Positions 61,999 through 64,000 of a DNA stretch of 64,000 nt are shown here, in pieces. The number at the start of each line of letters is the position of its first letter. The first letter of the stretch is position 1. The notes under the pieces are model-generated. The model worked only from the letters and a program-made list of their open reading frames with translations, was not told the DNA's origin and did not search any database. A program made the position numbers and the translations under genes. The DNA comes from Gammaproteobacteria bacterium (GTDB lineage: Bacteria; Pseudomonadota; Gammaproteobacteria; Steroidobacterales; Rariloculaceae), in contig JAJEGN010000001.1 of the NCBI GenBank assembly GCA_022819855.1, positions 1-64,000 on the forward strand, written 5' to 3'.

Positions 61999-63039
61999 TC
62001 AGTCAAAGAGATCGGGAACATCCGACTTCTCCCGGCTCGGCGGCAGTTCGATGCCGAAGTGTACGTAGGCCAGCCGCGTCGCTATGCGGCCGCGCGACGT
62101 GCGAGCGAGGTAGCCCTCCTGGATGAGATAGGGTTCGATCACGTCCTCAAGCGTGCCGCGCTCCTCGCCGACCGCCGCAGCCAGACTGTCGATACCGACC
62201 GGGCCGCCGTCGAACTTCTCGATGACCGTGAGCAGGAGCTTGCGATCCATGGCATCGAAGCCGTGGGGATCCACTTCGAGCAGGTCCATGGCCGCCGTCG
62301 CGACCCGCTCGTCGACGCGGCCGTCGGCCTTGACCTGGGCGTAATCGCGCACGCGCCTGAGCAGGCGGTTGACAACCCGCGCGGTGCCGCGCGAGCGCTT
62401 GGCGATCTCCTCGGCGCCGGCGTCGTCGATCGGTAGATCCAGAATGCCGGCCGTGCGCACGGCGATCCGCGCAAGCTCCTCGCAATCGTAGAAATCAAGC
62501 CGCTGCGTGATGCCGAAGCGGTCGCGCAGCGGGGACGTCAAGAGGCCCGCGCGCGTCGTCGCGCCGACCAGCGTGAACGGCGGCAGGTCGATCTTGAGCG
62601 AACGCGCGCCCGGTCCCTCGCCGATGATGATGTCGAGCTGGAAGTCTTCGAGCGCGGGGTACAGCACTTCCTCGACGACGGCGCTGAGCCGGTGGATCTC
62701 GTCGACGAACAGTACGCTCTTCGGCTCGAGGTTGGTCAGGAGCGCCGCAAGGTCGCCGGGCCGTTCGAGTACGGGTCCCGAGGTGTGGCGCAGATCCACC
62801 TCGAGTTCATTCGCGACGATGTGCGCGAGCGTGGTCTTGCCGAGTCCGGGCGGCCCGAACAAGAGCGTATGATCGAGCGCCTCCTCGCGTTGCCTGGCCG
62901 CCTCGATGAAGATGCTCATCTGTGCCTTGACACGTGCCTGGCCGACGTATTCGTCGAGACGCCTGGGCCTTACGGCCCGGTCGAAGGCCTCGTCTTCGCG
63001 GCCGCGACCGGGGTTGACGAAACGCTCCTCGACGCTCAT
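61999..63039 (-). CDS. ruvB: Holliday junction branch-migration helicase RuvB
   Basis: This 346-aa AAA+ protein has Walker [10 protein letters not shown], Walker B LFVDEIH, sensor GATTRAG and a C-terminal winged-helix ([14 protein letters not shown]). It drives migration of Holliday junctions with RuvA. The ruvA gene lies just upstream, separated by about 70 bases. Confidence 0.97.
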   Translation of the reverse strand: MSVEERFVNPGRGREDEAFDRAVRPRRLDEYVGQARVKAQMSIFIEAARQREEALDHTLLFGPPGLGKTTLAHIVANELEVDLRHTSGPVLERPGDLAALLTNLEPKSVLFVDEIHRLSAVVEEVLYPALEDFQLDIIIGEGPGARSLKIDLPPFTLVGATTRAGLLTSPLRDRFGITQRLDFYDCEELARIAVRTAGILDLPIDDAGAEEIAKRSRGTARVVNRLLRRVRDYAQVKADGRVDERVATAAMDLLEVDPHGFDAMDRKLLLTVIEKFDGGPVGIDSLAAAVGEERGTLEDVIEPYLIQEGYLARTSRGRIATRLAYVHFGIELPPSREKSDVPDLFD

Positions 63040-63107
63040 CGCGCGTTCATCCCTTGCACAACCGGAGCAAGCCGGCGCACTTACGTCCGGACATACAGGT
63101 CATCGAT

Positions 63108-63695
63108 TCATCCCCTGTGCACCCGGCGCAGGGCCTCGCGGATCAGGTCCTCTGTCGAGAGCTTCGCCGCATCGAGGTCCTGCAGCATCCTGACGGCTTC
63201 GGCGGGCTTGTAGCCGAGCGCGAGCAAGGCGCCGTGCGCCTCGCCTTCGGAGCCTGCGGGCCCCGCCGCCGCGCCCGATCCGGCGTCCAGGGCTTCCGGC
63301 AGTCGGTCCGCCATCTCGACAAGCAGCCTTTCGGCAGTCTTGCGGCCGACTCCTGGCACACGAGTCAGGCTCACGGCATCGCGGTCCCGCACGCAGCGCC
63401 AGAACCCGTCGACGCTGATCCCGGACAGCACGCCAAGCGCGATGCGCGCGCCGATACCGCTCACTTTCAGGAGGCTCCGGAACAACTCGCGCTCGGGCTC
63501 GGACGAGAAACCGTAGAGCACGTGCGCGTCGTCCCGGACCAGAAGATGTGTCACGAGCGTCGCGGACGAACCGACTTCGGGCAACTGGTAGAACGTCGAC
63601 ATCGGCGCCTCGAGTTCGTAGCCGACGCCCGCGACATCGAGCGTGAGCCACGGCGGACGCTTGGCCGCGAGCGTTCCCTTCAGGAAGCCGATCAC
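63108..63695 (-). CDS. ruvA: Holliday junction DNA-binding protein RuvA
   Basis: This 195-aa protein has a GTG start overlapping the ruvC stop. An N-terminal OB fold ([13 protein letters not shown]) is followed by two helix-hairpin-helix motifs ([31 protein letters not shown]) and a C-terminal domain III ([14 protein letters not shown]) that contacts RuvB. The RuvA tetramer holds the junction for RuvB. Confidence 0.97.
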   Translation of the reverse strand: MIGFLKGTLAAKRPPWLTLDVAGVGYELEAPMSTFYQLPEVGSSATLVTHLLVRDDAHVLYGFSSEPERELFRSLLKVSGIGARIALGVLSGISVDGFWRCVRDRDAVSLTRVPGVGRKTAERLLVEMADRLPEALDAGSGAAAGPAGSEGEAHGALLALGYKPAEAVRMLQDLDAAKLSTEDLIREALRRVHRG

Positions 63696-64000
63696 GTCAT
63701 TTCCGCGAGGCGGTCAAGCACGGTTCGCGTCCCGCGCTCGTGAGCGTGGCACAGGGCCGCAGCGAGCGCGTCGGCGGCGTCGGACTCAAGCTCCTGACGC
63801 AGCCCGAGAATCGTCCGGACCATGAGTTCCACCTGGGACTTCTCGGCGGAACCGCGGCCGGCGATGGCCTTCTTGATGTGCCGGGCCGAGTACTCGTAGA
63901 TCGGTATTTCCGCCGAAAACGTACCGCACAGGGCCGCAGCTCTGGCCTGACCGAGCTTGAGCGCGCTGTCGGCATTGCGGTGCATGAAGACGCGTTCGAC
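63692..64000 (-). CDS. ruvC: Holliday junction resolvase RuvC, 3' part
   Basis: The last 102 codons are present; the start lies beyond the window edge. [19 protein letters not shown] and the C-terminal [14 protein letters not shown] carry the conserved catalytic Asp pair of RuvC. It cuts Holliday junctions. It is overlapped by ruvA. Confidence 0.96.
   Translation of the reverse strand, partial: VERVFMHRNADSALKLGQARAAALCGTFSAEIPIYEYSARHIKKAIAGRGSAEKSQVELMVRTILGLRQELESDAADALAAALCHAHERGTRTVLDRLAEMT

Overview
The window is GC-rich, densely coding DNA. The conserved right end (ruvC-ruvA-ruvB-ybgC-tolQ-tolR-tolA-tolB-pal-cpoB-queE-queC followed by tRNA-Lys) is the order typical of Gammaproteobacteria, so this is most likely a chromosomal segment of a GC-rich, probably uncultured gammaproteobacterium. 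A long accessory half lies to the left. No genus can be assigned from the sequence alone.

Layout. (a) 0-31 kb: an accessory region dominated by exported proteins. It holds ten members of a poorly described secreted family (an N-terminal DUF6152-type domain, a C-terminal domain with a G-Y-S-x-G-x-W/F-x-x-D/E-T-L signature, or both fused), a PQQ-type dehydrogenase with a separate diheme cytochrome c, a Tat-exported DapA-like protein, ankyrin proteins, a DUF1552/DUF1592 pair, beta-lactamase-fold and FAH-fold proteins with export signals, a tannase/feruloyl-esterase homologue, an IlvD-type dehydratase and an FAD oxidoreductase. This suggests periplasmic oxidation and breakdown of organic, perhaps aromatic, substrates. 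The stretch carries clear scars of tandem duplication and rearrangement. (b) 29.4-30.1 kb: a vapBC toxin-antitoxin pair. (c) 31.4-42.5 kb: a translationally coupled MoxR-DUF58-Bat (von Willebrand A) operon with a probable sigma70 promoter. (d) 42.7-52.1 kb: NmrA-like protein, Tat-type zinc alcohol dehydrogenase, exported beta-lactamase-fold hydrolase, CmcJ-family oxygenase-like protein, a large TonB receptor with a strong terminator, an O-methyltransferase and a small flavodoxin-like protein. (e) 52.3-55.0 kb: a mobile patch with a DUF433/DUF5615 pair, an IS3-family remnant, a mntA antitoxin whose hepT partner is wrecked, a GIY-YIG-like protein, tRNA-Lys and palindromic repeats. (f) 55.0-64.0 kb: housekeeping queuosine, Tol-Pal and Ruv genes.

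The strongest unusual signals are: a peroxiredoxin-like gene at 1399-1878 whose catalytic cysteine codon is an in-frame TGA with a fitting bacterial SECIS hairpin downstream (probable selenoprotein); the expansion of the DUF6152/GYS family in fused and split forms, all DUF6152 copies sharing Ala-His-His at the predicted signal-peptide cleavage site plus Asn-Pro-His, which could be a metal site; and a 110-bp palindromic element whose copies have different but self-complementary arms.
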